Source: Rhizobiales bacterium 62-17
Lineage (GTDB): Bacteria > Pseudomonadota > Alphaproteobacteria > Rhizobiales > Beijerinckiaceae
NCBI GenBank assembly: GCA_001898965.1
Contig: MKVW01000009.1
Span: forward strand, 248,001-312,000
Reading direction: 5' to 3'
DNA length: 64,000 nucleotides
Within the stretch, counting starts at the first letter, position 1. Each line of letters opens with the position of its first letter. The position numbers were made by a program, and so were the translations under genes. The notes below the pieces were generated by a model. The model was not told where the DNA came from, made no database searches, and saw only the letters and a list, made by a program, of their open reading frames with translations. This document shows, piece by piece, positions 43,584 to 52,927 of the stretch.

Positions 43584-43931
43584 TCAGCCGCAGTTGCGCT
43601 TGCCGTCCGCTTTGCAGCGAAATTTTTCGGCGAGCCGGTTGGTGTCGCGGATGACGTTCTCCATCTGGATCGTCAGGCAGGAGCGATAGTCGAAGGTCGC
43701 CTTGACGAAGCGCGCCATTTCTTCGTCGCAAGCCTTGCGCGACGCCGGTTTCGTATAGGTATCGTTGTCATCGACGCAGACCGGACGCACCGGGCGCGGG
43801 CAGAAATCGAACGTGCCCGGCGGCAGATCCGGCAGGGCGGTTGGACTCCGAGTTTGTGCCCGTGTCTGCGCCCAGACTGAGGATGATACGACAAGCGCGG
43901 CGATAAACGCCGCGCCGATCAGAGATTTCAC
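43584..43931 (-). CDS. Small exported protein with six cysteines
   Basis: 115 residues from GTG 43931, which overlaps the thiolase stop (GTGA); longer readings run into the thiolase gene. The leader KSLIGAAFIAALVVSSSVWA ends near residue 21. The mature part has Cys at 44, 52, 68, 85, 106 and 114, enough for three disulfides, in DFCPRPVRPVCVDDNDTY and a helical second half. I do not recognise the family. Overlap suggests co-translation with thiolase, an odd pairing for an exported protein. It stops 9 bases before bolA ends, in the opposite direction. Confidence 0.7.
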   Translation of the reverse strand: MKSLIGAAFIAALVVSSSVWAQTRAQTRSPTALPDLPPGTFDFCPRPVRPVCVDDNDTYTKPASRKACDEEMARFVKATFDYRSCLTIQMENVIRDTNRLAEKFRCKADGKRNCG

Positions 43932-45094
43932 CTGACGCGCTCCAGAATGCTGACGTAATTGGCCACCGCAGCGCCGCCCATGTTGAAAACGCCGCCGAGC
44001 TTGGCGCCGTTGATCTGCATATCGCCGGCCTCGTTGCACAATTGCATCGATGTCAGCACATGCATCGACACGCCGGTGGCGCCGATCGGATGGCCCTTGG
44101 CCTTCAATCCACCGGACGGATTGACCGGCAGTTTTCCGGTCTTCGCCGTAATGCCGTCGGCCAGCGCCCGCGCGCCCTGCCCCGGCTTGGTCAAGCCCAT
44201 CGCTTCATATTCGATCAGTTCGGCGATGGTGAAACAGTCGTGCGTCTCGACGAAGGAAAGATCGTCGAGACCGATCCGCGCATCCTCCAGCGCCTTGCGC
44301 CAGGCGAGCGCGCAACCTTCGAAGGCGATGATGTCGCGATGGGCGCGCGGCAGGAAATCCTGCACATGGCGCGTGGCGCGAAAAGCCACCGCGCGCGGCA
44401 TGCTCTGCGCCGTTTCCATGTCGGCGATCACAAGCGCTGCCGCGCCATCGGAGACCAGCGAACAATCGGTGCGCTTCAGCGGGCCGGCGACGAAGGGATT
44501 CTTGTCGCTTTCCTGACGGCAGAAGGCGAAACCGAGATCCTTGCGCATCTGCGCATAGGGATTGGCGACGCCATTGGCGTGGTTCTTCGCGGCGATCATC
44601 GCCAGGGCGTCCGACTGGTCGCCGTATTTCTGATAATAGGCCTCGGCAATCTTGCCGAACACGCCGGCGAAACCGCCGACCGTCTCGCCATCCTCAGGCA
44701 GATAGGAGGCGCGCAACAGGTTGCGGCCGATCTCGGCCGGCGGCGTGCGCGTCATCTGCTCGACACCGACCACCAAGGTCAGCTTCGCCCGGCCGGCCTC
44801 GATCGAACGAACCGCCGTATGGACCGCCGCGGAACCGGTGGCGCAGGCATTTTCCACCCGCATCGCCGGCTTGAAGCGCAAACCCGGATCGGCCTGGAGC
44901 ACCAGCGAGGCGGTGAAATCCTGCGGGCTGAACCCCGCGTTGAAATGACCCAGGAAAATCTCGTCGATCGCCTCCGCCGGCACGCCCGCATGGGCCAAAG
45001 CCTCGGAAGCCGCCCGAACCACCAGGCTTTCGACCGTTTCCGCGTCATGTTTGCCGAATGGCAGATGCGCCCATCCCACGATTGCCGCACTCAT
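43928..45094 (-). CDS. Thiolase-family acyl-CoA acetyltransferase (SCP2-like)
   Basis: 388 residues; AGGAGG precedes the ATG at 45094. The nucleophile Cys is in VENACATGSAAVH; the second site is SGGLKAKGHPIGATGVS with the catalytic His, and VETHDCFTIAELI holds the third. The NEACATG/HDCFT pattern belongs to the sterol-carrier-like thiolases, which can degrade 3-ketoacyl-CoA or act in specialised pathways. Its promoter would lie between it and the carboxypeptidase gene (216-base gap). The substrate is not clear. Confidence 0.92.
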   Translation of the reverse strand: MSAAIVGWAHLPFGKHDAETVESLVVRAASEALAHAGVPAEAIDEIFLGHFNAGFSPQDFTASLVLQADPGLRFKPAMRVENACATGSAAVHTAVRSIEAGRAKLTLVVGVEQMTRTPPAEIGRNLLRASYLPEDGETVGGFAGVFGKIAEAYYQKYGDQSDALAMIAAKNHANGVANPYAQMRKDLGFAFCRQESDKNPFVAGPLKRTDCSLVSDGAAALVIADMETAQSMPRAVAFRATRHVQDFLPRAHRDIIAFEGCALAWRKALEDARIGLDDLSFVETHDCFTIAELIEYEAMGLTKPGQGARALADGITAKTGKLPVNPSGGLKAKGHPIGATGVSMHVLTSMQLCNEAGDMQINGAKLGGVFNMGGAAVANYVSILERVR

Positions 45095-45309
45095 AATCTG
45101 ACCTCCTCGGGCATATTCTCAGTCTATATACGCAAATCGGCCACAGTTTGGACAGCAATTACAAGGCTGATCTGCTTGCTCCGGCGTGAAGCCGTTTCAA
45201 GCCCGCCGTGTCGGATCGCTGTGGCCCGACTTTCATTTTAAGATGTTCGGGATTAGGACAGGCGCTCAGGCTGTTCGGCCCCGTCCAACATTGCGATTCG
45301 GATTTCTGA

Positions 45310-46812
45310 ATGAAACGCATCACTTTTGCGATCGTGGGCCTTCTGACCTGCATGTCCGGCCCGCTGTCCTCGGCCAGCGCCACGCCCGCTCTGGTCATCG
45401 ATGCCGCCTCCGGCGAAGTGCTCTACCAGGAAGAAGCGACCCGCCCCTGGTATCCGGCTTCCACGACCAAATTGATGACCGTCTATGTCGCCCTCAAGGC
45501 GGTGCGCGACGGCCGCATGTCGCTCGATACGCCAATGCTGGTCTCCAATCGCGCGGCGCGCATGCAACCCTCGAAAATGGGGTTCAAGCCGGGCACCGAG
45601 ATCACGCTCGACAATGCGCTGAAGATCATCATGGTCAAATCGGCCAATGACGTGTCGGTGACGATAGCCGAAGGCGTGTCAGGCTCCGTGCCGGCCTTCG
45701 CCGCCGAGATGAATTCGGTGGCGCGCCAGCTCGGCATGCGCGAGTCGCATTTCGTCAATCCGAACGGCCTTTACAACGACGACCACTACAGCTCTGCCCG
45801 CGACATGGCGATCCTCGGCCGCGCGCTCTATCGCGACTTTCCCAATCATCGCGACCTCTACAGCATCGGCGCGCTGCAGCTCGGCACCAAGATCATGACC
45901 AATCACAACGGCATGCTCGGGCGCTATCCCGGCGCCGACGGCATGAAGACCGGCTTCGTCTGCGCTTCCGGCTTCAATGTCGTCGCCAGCGCAACGCGCG
46001 GCGGCCGCCGTCTGATCGCCGTCGTCATGGGCTCGCCCAATGCCAAGGCCCGCACCCTGAAAGTGATGTCGATGCTTGACGCCGCCTTCATGGGCCAGAC
46101 CAACAGCGGCGGCAATGTCGTCTCGCTCGCCGATGCCTCCGACCCCAATCCGCCGAACATGCGTCCGGAAATCTGTGGCCGCAATCGCAACCGCGGCATC
46201 GAGGAAGATTTCGGCATTCCCGTCGCCGGCGATCCCGCCTCGCAGAATTATCAAAACGACAATCCGGCTGCCTTCTTCGCCGCCGATCGCGCCCGCGCCA
46301 TGGCACCTGTCACCGCCTATGCCGCCGCCGGCATGGACCTCGGACCCCGCCAGGTCTTTCAGCCGATCCCGATCTTCATCGGCCGCGCGCCCGGCTGGAA
46401 CGGCGCCGTCGCCCATGCCGACAATGACGAGGCGGTGGATCCGGCGGCCGACGCGCCGCGCGGCAAGAAGGGCCGCCGTGGCCGTGCCGTCGCGACAGCG
46501 CCGGCGACAGACGTCGAAACGCCTGCCGCACAGACGAAACTCGGCGCCAAGCCGACCAGGCCCGCCGCCAGAACGGCAACGCGCGGCGATTCCAAGCCGC
46601 TCGATCTGTCCGGTCACGTGCAGTCTTCGACCGACAAGAAGGCCGTCAAGAAAACCGACAAGCCCAACAGCAAGGCGGCGACGGCCAAACCGGCCAATGC
46701 CAAGCCGACGACTGCAAAGCCCACGGACAAGAAGGCCGTCGACAAGAAGCCCATCGACAAAAAGAAACAGCAGAGCGCCAGCAGCCGTCCGGCTGCCGAC
46801 AAAGCCGATTAA
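45310..46812 (+). CDS. D-alanyl-D-alanine carboxypeptidase (S11 family, DacF-like)
   Basis: 500 residues with a signal peptide ending after SSASA (about 24). Penicillin-binding motifs: STTK at 51-54, SAN at 111-113 and KTG at 213-215, the full S11 set. Catalytic part ends near residue 270; a PEICGRNR segment and then a Pro/Ala/Lys-rich tail of about 100 residues (KPTTAKPTDKKAVDKK) reach the end, probably a flexible cell-wall contact. It trims the terminal D-Ala of peptidoglycan stem peptides. 24 bases separate it from the CobW gene. Confidence 0.94.
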   Translation: MKRITFAIVGLLTCMSGPLSSASATPALVIDAASGEVLYQEEATRPWYPASTTKLMTVYVALKAVRDGRMSLDTPMLVSNRAARMQPSKMGFKPGTEITLDNALKIIMVKSANDVSVTIAEGVSGSVPAFAAEMNSVARQLGMRESHFVNPNGLYNDDHYSSARDMAILGRALYRDFPNHRDLYSIGALQLGTKIMTNHNGMLGRYPGADGMKTGFVCASGFNVVASATRGGRRLIAVVMGSPNAKARTLKVMSMLDAAFMGQTNSGGNVVSLADASDPNPPNMRPEICGRNRNRGIEEDFGIPVAGDPASQNYQNDNPAAFFAADRARAMAPVTAYAAAGMDLGPRQVFQPIPIFIGRAPGWNGAVAHADNDEAVDPAADAPRGKKGRRGRAVATAPATDVETPAAQTKLGAKPTRPAARTATRGDSKPLDLSGHVQSSTDKKAVKKTDKPNSKAATAKPANAKPTTAKPTDKKAVDKKPIDKKKQQSASSRPAADKAD

Positions 46813-46836
46813 TTTAAGCGCGATTCACATAAGCGA

Positions 46837-47982
46837 ATGACCTCGCCACTGCAGCGCCGTCCACCGCCTCCGGTTCCGCTCTCGGTCCTCACCGGCTTCC
46901 TCGGCGCGGGCAAGACGACCTTGCTCAATCGGCTGCTGCGCGATCCCGCCCTTGCCGACACGCTCGTCATCATCAACGAGTTCGGCGAGATCGGCCTCGA
47001 TCATCTGCTCGTCGAGAAGATCGACGGTGACATGCTGATGATGGCCTCGGGCTGTCTGTGCTGCACGATCCGCGGCGATCTCGTCTCGACGCTCGAAGAC
47101 ATTCTCAAGCGTCTCGACAACGGCCGGCTGAAACCGTTCGCGCGCATCGTCATCGAAACCACCGGCCTCGCCGATCCGGCGCCCGTGCTGCACACGATCA
47201 TGTATCATCCCTATCTGATGCTGCGCTTCCGCCTGCAGGGGATCATCACCGTGGTCGATGCGGTCAACGGCGCCTCGACATTCGACAACCACATCGAAGC
47301 GGTGAAACAGGCGGCCGTCGCCGATCGCATCGTGCTGACGAAAAGCGACATCGCCACGCCGGCGGCCCTCCACGACATCACCGAACGCCTGCATCGCCTC
47401 GCGCCCTTCGCCACCCTCATCGACGTGAACGAAGCGAGCGCCGCCAACCTCTTCGACACCGGCCTGTGGAACCCGGAGACGAAACATCCCGACGTCGCCA
47501 AATGGCTGAATGCCGAGACGCAGGCGGCCGAGGCGGATCATCACCACGATCACCATCATGGGCACGATCACGGCCACCACCATCATGACGTCAATCGTCA
47601 CGATGCCAGCATCCGCGCCTTCTGCCTGACGAGCGAAGCCGCCCCGACACCCGGCGCCTTCGACACGTTCATCGAAATGCTGCGCCAGATTCACGGCCCC
47701 AATCTACTGCGCGTGAAGGGCATTCTGGCGCTCAGCGACGATCCAAAACGGCCGGTGGTCATCCACGGCGTCCAGCATGTCTTCCACCCGCCGCAGCGGC
47801 TAGAGCGCTGGCCCGACGCCGACCATTCGACGCGCATTGTCTTCATCGTCCGCGACCTTGAGCCAGACCATTTGCGCGGCCTGTTCGCCGCCTTTTCCGG
47901 CGAATCCCGGATCGACACGCCCGATGCCGCCGCCACCGTCGATAACCCGTTGAATCCCCGCCCCGGCGGCCTGTTACGTTAG
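46837..47982 (+). CDS. CobW/COG0523-family GTPase with His-rich metal-binding stretch
   Basis: 381 residues. Walker A GFLGAGKTT at 20-28, the metal-binding GCLCC at 72-76, and TKSD (168-171) for guanine recognition. Residues 235-250 contain 11 His interspersed with Asp and Gly, a metal-sensing or storage stretch. C-terminal CobW_C domain follows (IRAFCLTSEAAPTPGAFDTFIEML). These proteins are zinc or cobalt chaperones. The upstream D,D-carboxypeptidase is a cell-wall enzyme and not obviously zinc dependent. No Zur-like box was seen. Subtype (zinc or cobalt) is undecided. Confidence 0.94.
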   Translation: MTSPLQRRPPPPVPLSVLTGFLGAGKTTLLNRLLRDPALADTLVIINEFGEIGLDHLLVEKIDGDMLMMASGCLCCTIRGDLVSTLEDILKRLDNGRLKPFARIVIETTGLADPAPVLHTIMYHPYLMLRFRLQGIITVVDAVNGASTFDNHIEAVKQAAVADRIVLTKSDIATPAALHDITERLHRLAPFATLIDVNEASAANLFDTGLWNPETKHPDVAKWLNAETQAAEADHHHDHHHGHDHGHHHHDVNRHDASIRAFCLTSEAAPTPGAFDTFIEMLRQIHGPNLLRVKGILALSDDPKRPVVIHGVQHVFHPPQRLERWPDADHSTRIVFIVRDLEPDHLRGLFAAFSGESRIDTPDAAATVDNPLNPRPGGLLR

Positions 47983-48062
47983 AATCTCGACCCCAGGCTC
48001 ATTGGCCCGGTTCTTGTCCCTTTGTTCGCTGAACGACGTTTGCGTCCGGTATCTGCGCCAAA

Positions 48063-49406
48063 ATGGCACAGCCTGTTCGGTTTAACGTGGGGGCATCGGC
48101 GAAGGCCGATGAGTGGGGTATGGGTTCACAGTCGCTTCCCTTCGGACTTCGGCGCCGCCGCTCCGCGGCAGCGGCCGCACTGGCACACCATCTGACGATC
48201 GCCGATCTCGGCCGGACACCCTCCATGCCGCTCCTGCTCGAACGCACCAGCGACGCCGCCAAGCCGGTTCAGGTCGATCTCATCGACTGGACCCAGGCGA
48301 TGAGCATGGTCGACGACTGGGACGATCTCGCCAGCCGGGCGCTCGACCGCAACGTCTTCGTCGAACCGGCTTTCGCGGCCTCCGCCGCACAACATTTTCC
48401 GGAAGCGCATCGGCCGATGTTTCTCATCGTCCGCGACCCGCGCCCCGGCGCCCTACCAAATCGCCTGATCGGCCTCTGCCCGGTGCATGTGCCCAAGCGC
48501 GGCCGACGCGCCATCGCCAAAACCTGGCGCGCCCCGCAAATGGCGCTGGGCATTCCGCTGCTCGACAAGACGCTGGGCTTCGAGGCGCTGGAACTCATCC
48601 ATCGCTGGATCGCCGCCGTCTGGCCGCAGGTCGGCGCGATCCTGTTTGCGTCCGTTCCGACCGCGACGGAGACGGCCCGGCTGATCCAATCCCATGCCGC
48701 CTCGCGCAAGCTGCAATATCAGACCTTCGACGCCCACCATCGTGCCGTCCTGCATGGTGGCGACAGCCGCGAGCTGATCGAATCCCATCTGCCGCAGAAA
48801 CGGCGCAAGGAGCTGCGCCGGCAACGCCACCGCCTCGAAGACAAAGGCACGCTCGCCTATGTCTCGGCACGCGAGCCCGAAGCGGTGCGCGACGCCATCG
48901 AACGGTTTCTGAGTCTGGAAGCCCAAGGGTGGAAAGGCGAACGCCGCACCGCCCTGCTGTGCGATCCCTCGCTCGCTACCTTCACCCGCACCATGACGCG
49001 GCTGTTGGCGCATAAAGGCCGCTGCTGGGTCGACAGTCTCGAGATCGACGGCCAGCCGATCGCCATGGGCATCGTTCTCTTCGCCGACGACCGCGCCTAT
49101 TTCTGGAAGGTCGCCTATGATGAGAGCCTGGCGGCGCTCTCACCCGGCGTTCACTTCACCCTCGATCTGAGCCATCGCCTGGCATCAGAAGCCGGCATCA
49201 AGCTGATCGATTCCTGCGCCATCCCCGATCATCCGATGATCAATCGCCTCTGGCCCGACCGCATGCCGATCGCCGATCTCCTGGTCGGCACCCAAAGCGA
49301 CGGCGCCTCGTTCCAAGCGATCGTGTCGCGCGAACTGATCCGCCGCCGCGCCCGCGAATTCGCCAAACAACTTTGGTATCGCCTGCGCGGCCGCAAAGCC
49401 TCGTAG
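48063..49406 (+). CDS. GNAT-fold acetyltransferase, CelD/BcsL-like (FemAB-type)
   Basis: 447 residues from ATG 48063; ATG 48120 (MGSQSLPFGLRRR) is an alternative. The central part RRKELRRQRHRLEDKGTLAYVSAREPEAVRDAIERFLSLEAQGWKGERRTALL, then RCWVDSLEIDGQPIAMGIVLFADDRAYFWKVAYDESLAALSPGVHFTLDLSHR, is the two-lobed acetyltransferase-6 domain seen in CelD/BcsL and in FemAB-like exosortase-linked proteins. It may acylate a polysaccharide precursor or a peptide. No signal peptide is evident, so it is cytoplasmic. The neighbours give no pathway. Confidence 0.85.
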   Translation: MAQPVRFNVGASAKADEWGMGSQSLPFGLRRRRSAAAAALAHHLTIADLGRTPSMPLLLERTSDAAKPVQVDLIDWTQAMSMVDDWDDLASRALDRNVFVEPAFAASAAQHFPEAHRPMFLIVRDPRPGALPNRLIGLCPVHVPKRGRRAIAKTWRAPQMALGIPLLDKTLGFEALELIHRWIAAVWPQVGAILFASVPTATETARLIQSHAASRKLQYQTFDAHHRAVLHGGDSRELIESHLPQKRRKELRRQRHRLEDKGTLAYVSAREPEAVRDAIERFLSLEAQGWKGERRTALLCDPSLATFTRTMTRLLAHKGRCWVDSLEIDGQPIAMGIVLFADDRAYFWKVAYDESLAALSPGVHFTLDLSHRLASEAGIKLIDSCAIPDHPMINRLWPDRMPIADLLVGTQSDGASFQAIVSRELIRRRAREFAKQLWYRLRGRKAS

Positions 49407-49409
49407 GCT

Positions 49410-49449
49410 GGAGCAAATTGCGTTTCCATCGAAACGCCATTTTGCCTAG
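49410..49449. repeat. Palindromic repeat, family B, copy 2
   Basis: GGAGCAAATTGCGTTTCCATCGAAACGCCATTTTGCCTA resembles the copy at 19871-19912 on the opposite strand, with the same GCAAAT...ACGTTTC...GAAACG...ATTTTGC pattern. It lies in the gap between the acetyltransferase stop and the convergent glyoxalase gene, as a likely bidirectional terminator. Confidence 0.8.
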
Positions 49450-49509
49450 GCCCTTTGTTTTAATGCGTCTTTGTGGCGTTTGCCTAAGTCAAACTGCAAA
49501 ACGCTATGA

Positions 49510-49902
49510 TCACGCCTGCGAACGGCTCGGCCAGCCAATGCGCACGAGCAAATCGTCAGGACCGTTGAGCGCGAATTCGTACATACCCCAGGATTTATGT
49601 TCCGGTGCTTTGGTAGGGCCAAGGATCCGATCGCCAGCGACGGCGGCCAGTTCATCGACGCGCGGCGTATAAAGATAGATGCCAAACGGGTTTCGTCCGG
49701 GCACGACCCAACCTTCGACCGCCGTTTGCAGATGCACCTCGGCGCCCTTGCCATCGGCAAGCATCCGATAATCGTCATACCCCTGATCCAGCGGGCGCGA
49801 GAAACCGAGCTCGTTCCACCAGCGTTCGGCCGCATCGAGATCGTTGCACGGAATGATCGCGACCGCGCTGCTTGACGTTCTACTCCCCATCGCCAACTCC
49901 AT
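49510..49902 (-). CDS. Glyoxalase/bleomycin-resistance fold protein
   Basis: 130 residues; ATG 49902 or 49890. Vicinal-oxygen-chelate fold: VAIIPCNDLDAAERWWNELGFSRP, then GAEVHLQTAVEGW, LYTPRVDELAAVAGDRI and the terminal GMYEFALNGPDDLLVRIGWP. The His/Glu metal positions (VHLQ, EFAL) are present. The group binds drugs or catalyses ring cleavage or lyase chemistry; function here is not readable. It diverges from the FAD monooxygenase with about 145 bases between. Confidence 0.86.
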   Translation of the reverse strand: MELAMGSRTSSSAVAIIPCNDLDAAERWWNELGFSRPLDQGYDDYRMLADGKGAEVHLQTAVEGWVVPGRNPFGIYLYTPRVDELAAVAGDRILGPTKAPEHKSWGMYEFALNGPDDLLVRIGWPSRSQA

Positions 49903-50046
49903 TCCGCGTCTCTGATGCGCGAGAACCGATAGGAGAAACGCAGAATTATGTCAGGCCGTGGGCAATCTGCATTTGCCTCGCCTGCCTCGTCATACGAGCT
50001 TGCCAGCACCCACGTGAACTCGCACAGTGCGTGCGGGAGGTTGCCC

Positions 50047-51273
50047 TTGATTGAACTCACCACCCAATGCTGCATCGTCGGCGGCGGCCCTGCCGGGCTC
50101 GTGCTCGGCACCCTGCTGGCGCGCAGCGGCGTCGATGTGATCGTTCTCGAAAAACATGCCGACTTCCTGCGCGATTTTCGCGGCGACACCATTCATCCCT
50201 CCACCTTGCAGGCGATGGACGAACTGGGCTTCGCCGACGAATTGCTGCACCTGCCGCACGAAAAGGCGCATCTGCTGCGCGGCATCCTCAATGGCGAGAA
50301 TATTTTGATGGCTGACTTCTCGCATCTGAACACGCGCTATCCGTTCATTGCCTTCATGCCGCAATGGGACCTGCTGAATTTCCTGGCGCGCAAAGCCAGT
50401 GCCTATTCCCATTTCCGCCTGCTGATGCGCAGCGAAGCCAAGACCCTGGTGCGCGAGGGCGGGAAAATCGTCGGTGTCGAAGCCACCTCGCCCGAGGGCA
50501 ATGTCAGCATTCGCGCCGATCTCACCGTCGCCTGCGACGGTAGGGATTCGCACATGCGGGCGCAGGCCGGCCTGCAACCGACCGTACTTGGCGCGCCGAT
50601 GGACGTGCTGTGGTTCAAGCTCAGCCGCCGCGACAGCGACGGCTCAGAGCCGATGGGCCGTTTCGATGCCGGCCGCATCTTCATCACCATCAACCGCAAC
50701 GACGTCTGGCAATGCGGCTATGTCATCGCGAAGGGCTCTTTCGGGCAATTGCAGCAACGCCCCATTAGCGATCTGCAACAGACGATCGCCGAGATCGCGC
50801 CGCCTCTCGCCGACCGTGTGCATGAAATCGCCAGCTGGGACGATGTGAAACTGCTCACCGTCGCTGTCGACCGCTTGCCCGTCTGGCACAAGCCCGGCCT
50901 GCTCTGCATCGGCGATGCCGCCCATGCCATGTCACCGATCGGCGGCATCGGCATCAATCTCGCCATTCAGGATGCCATCGCCACCGCCAATCTGCTGGCG
51001 CTGAAATTGCGCGACGGCGCCGTGCAGGAGAGCGATCTCGCTGCCGTGCAGAAGCGGCGCGAATGGCCGGTGCGATTAACGCAATGGGTACAGGTGACGA
51101 TCCAGAACCGCATCATCGCCCCGGCGCTCGGCACGAAGGCCCGCGGCCGCGCGCCCTGGCTGCTGCGTCATCTGCATCAAATTCCCGTGCTGCGCGACCT
51201 CCCAGCCCGCTTCGTCGGCATCGGCGTGCGGCCGGAGCATGTGACGGCACCAGCGATGCCGCCGAAAAAATGA
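50047..51273 (+). CDS. FAD-dependent monooxygenase (UbiH/PHBH-like)
   Basis: 408 residues from TTG 50047; GGGAGG at 50035-50040 fixes it, and earlier starts add an unrelated stretch. FAD motifs: CCIVGGGPAGLVLG at the start, ACDGRDS in the middle, GDAAHAMSPIGGIGINLAIQDA near the end. Late part DLPARFVGIGVRPEHV is usual for the group. Substrate may be an aromatic acid or a quinone precursor. It ends 4 bases before the stop of the opposite acyl-CoA synthetase, with no terminator between. Confidence 0.87.
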   Translation: MIELTTQCCIVGGGPAGLVLGTLLARSGVDVIVLEKHADFLRDFRGDTIHPSTLQAMDELGFADELLHLPHEKAHLLRGILNGENILMADFSHLNTRYPFIAFMPQWDLLNFLARKASAYSHFRLLMRSEAKTLVREGGKIVGVEATSPEGNVSIRADLTVACDGRDSHMRAQAGLQPTVLGAPMDVLWFKLSRRDSDGSEPMGRFDAGRIFITINRNDVWQCGYVIAKGSFGQLQQRPISDLQQTIAEIAPPLADRVHEIASWDDVKLLTVAVDRLPVWHKPGLLCIGDAAHAMSPIGGIGINLAIQDAIATANLLALKLRDGAVQESDLAAVQKRREWPVRLTQWVQVTIQNRIIAPALGTKARGRAPWLLRHLHQIPVLRDLPARFVGIGVRPEHVTAPAMPPKK

Positions 51274-51277
51274 CGGC

Positions 51278-52927
51278 TCAGTTTTTGTCGCGCAGCACGC
51301 GGCGCATGATCTTGCCGGTGGTCGTCATCGGCAGTTCGGTTTCAAACGCGATCTCGCGCGGATATTCATGTGCCGACAGGCGCGTGCGCACGTAATCGCG
51401 GATCTCGCCGGCCAGTTCGTCCGATGGCGCATGGCCCTCGCGCAGCACCACGAAGGCCTTGACGATCTCGCCGCGCAGATCGTCTGGCTTGCCGACCGCC
51501 GCCGCCAACGCGATGGCTGGATGGCGCAGCAGGCAATCCTCGATCTCGCCGGGACCGATGCGATAGCCGGCCGAGGAGATCACATCGTCGTCGCGGCCGA
51601 CGAAATGGATATAGCCGTCCTCGTCGCGCTGACCCTGATCGCCGGTGATCAGCCAGTCGCCGATGAACTTCTTCTCCGTCGCCTCCGGATTGTTCCAATA
51701 GCCAAGGAAGGTCGTCGGATCGGGCCGCGCCATGGCGATCTGCCCTTGTTCGCCGACCTCGCATTCGCTGCCATCGGCGCGCAGGATCGCCACGCGATGA
51801 CCGGGGATCGGCTTGCCGATGGCGCCCCGCCGGCTCACGCCGAGCTCGGCACTGGAGCCGAGCACATAATTGCATTCGGTCTGGCCGTAGAATTCGTTGA
51901 TCGTCATGCCCAGCGCATCGTGACCCCAATCATAGGTCTCGGCGCCCAAAGATTCGCCGGCCGACGAAATGGTACGCAGATTGAAGTTGAAACGTTTGCG
52001 CGGCTGATCCACCGAGCGCAGCATGCGCAAAGCGGTGGGTGGAATGAAAGCATTGCGCACGTCGGCACGCGCCATCAGATCGAATGCCGCCTCCGGATCG
52101 AAACGTTCGAACTTGCGCGCCACCACCGGCACGCCGAAATAGAGCGATGGCAGCAGCGCATTAAGCAGGCCCCCGGCCCAGGCCCAGTCGGCCGGCGTCC
52201 ACATACGATCGCCCGGCTGCGGCAGAAAGGCATGGGTGAATTGCAGGCCGGGCAGATGGCCGATCAGCACCTTGTGGCCGTGTAGTGCCCCCTTCGGCTG
52301 GCCGGTGGTGCCAGACGTATAGACCATGAGGGCTGGATCGTCGGGCGTGCTGTCGACGGGCGTGAACGCCGCATCGGCCTCGGCCATCGCCTTGTAGAAA
52401 TCGACCGCATCGCCATCGTCGCCATCGGTCGACAGAATGATTTCGAGGCTCGCCGGACGCGGGCCGCTGCGTAATTTCTGCAAGCCGGCATCATTGGTGA
52501 TGAGCGCCTTGGCGCCCGCATCGCGCAAGCGATATTCGATCGCATCGGGGCCGAACAGCACCGCCAGCGGCACGGCGATGGCACCGAGTTTGTAGAGAGC
52601 GAGATGGGCGACGGCGACATCGCTCATCTGCGGCAGCAGGATCGCGACACGATCGCCGACGCTCACGCCACGCGCGATGAGCGCCTGCGCCACGCGATTG
52701 GAGCGCTCGCGCAGAAGCCCATAGGAGATCGGCTCGAATTCGTCGCCGCGCGCTTCCAGAATGGCGACACGCTCGGGCTCCTGTTCCGCCCAGCGATCGC
52801 AGGTCGCAACGCCCATGTTGAAGCGTTGCGGTATCTGCCATTCAAAGGCGCGGATCAGCCGATCGTAGTCGCGGATTTCCGGCAGCAAGTCGGGGTCAGC
52901 TCCGATAGTCGCCGTTGATGGCGACAT
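51278..52927 (-). CDS. Acyl-CoA synthetase (AMP-binding, medium-chain/short-chain type)
   Basis: 549 residues. P-loop [29 protein letters not shown] (A5), [35 protein letters not shown] (hinge), and the catalytic Lys in [15 protein letters not shown]. The architecture matches medium-chain acyl-CoA or acetoacetyl-type synthetases. Its ATG 52927 overlaps the end of argJ by 32 bases; a shorter start at the TTG after GGAG could avoid this. No shared pathway with arginine synthesis is known, so the overlap is probably genome compaction. Confidence 0.92.
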   Translation of the reverse strand: MSPSTATIGADPDLLPEIRDYDRLIRAFEWQIPQRFNMGVATCDRWAEQEPERVAILEARGDEFEPISYGLLRERSNRVAQALIARGVSVGDRVAILLPQMSDVAVAHLALYKLGAIAVPLAVLFGPDAIEYRLRDAGAKALITNDAGLQKLRSGPRPASLEIILSTDGDDGDAVDFYKAMAEADAAFTPVDSTPDDPALMVYTSGTTGQPKGALHGHKVLIGHLPGLQFTHAFLPQPGDRMWTPADWAWAGGLLNALLPSLYFGVPVVARKFERFDPEAAFDLMARADVRNAFIPPTALRMLRSVDQPRKRFNFNLRTISSAGESLGAETYDWGHDALGMTINEFYGQTECNYVLGSSAELGVSRRGAIGKPIPGHRVAILRADGSECEVGEQGQIAMARPDPTTFLGYWNNPEATEKKFIGDWLITGDQGQRDEDGYIHFVGRDDDVISSAGYRIGPGEIEDCLLRHPAIALAAAVGKPDDLRGEIVKAFVVLREGHAPSDELAGEIRDYVRTRLSAHEYPREIAFETELPMTTTGKIMRRVLRDKN

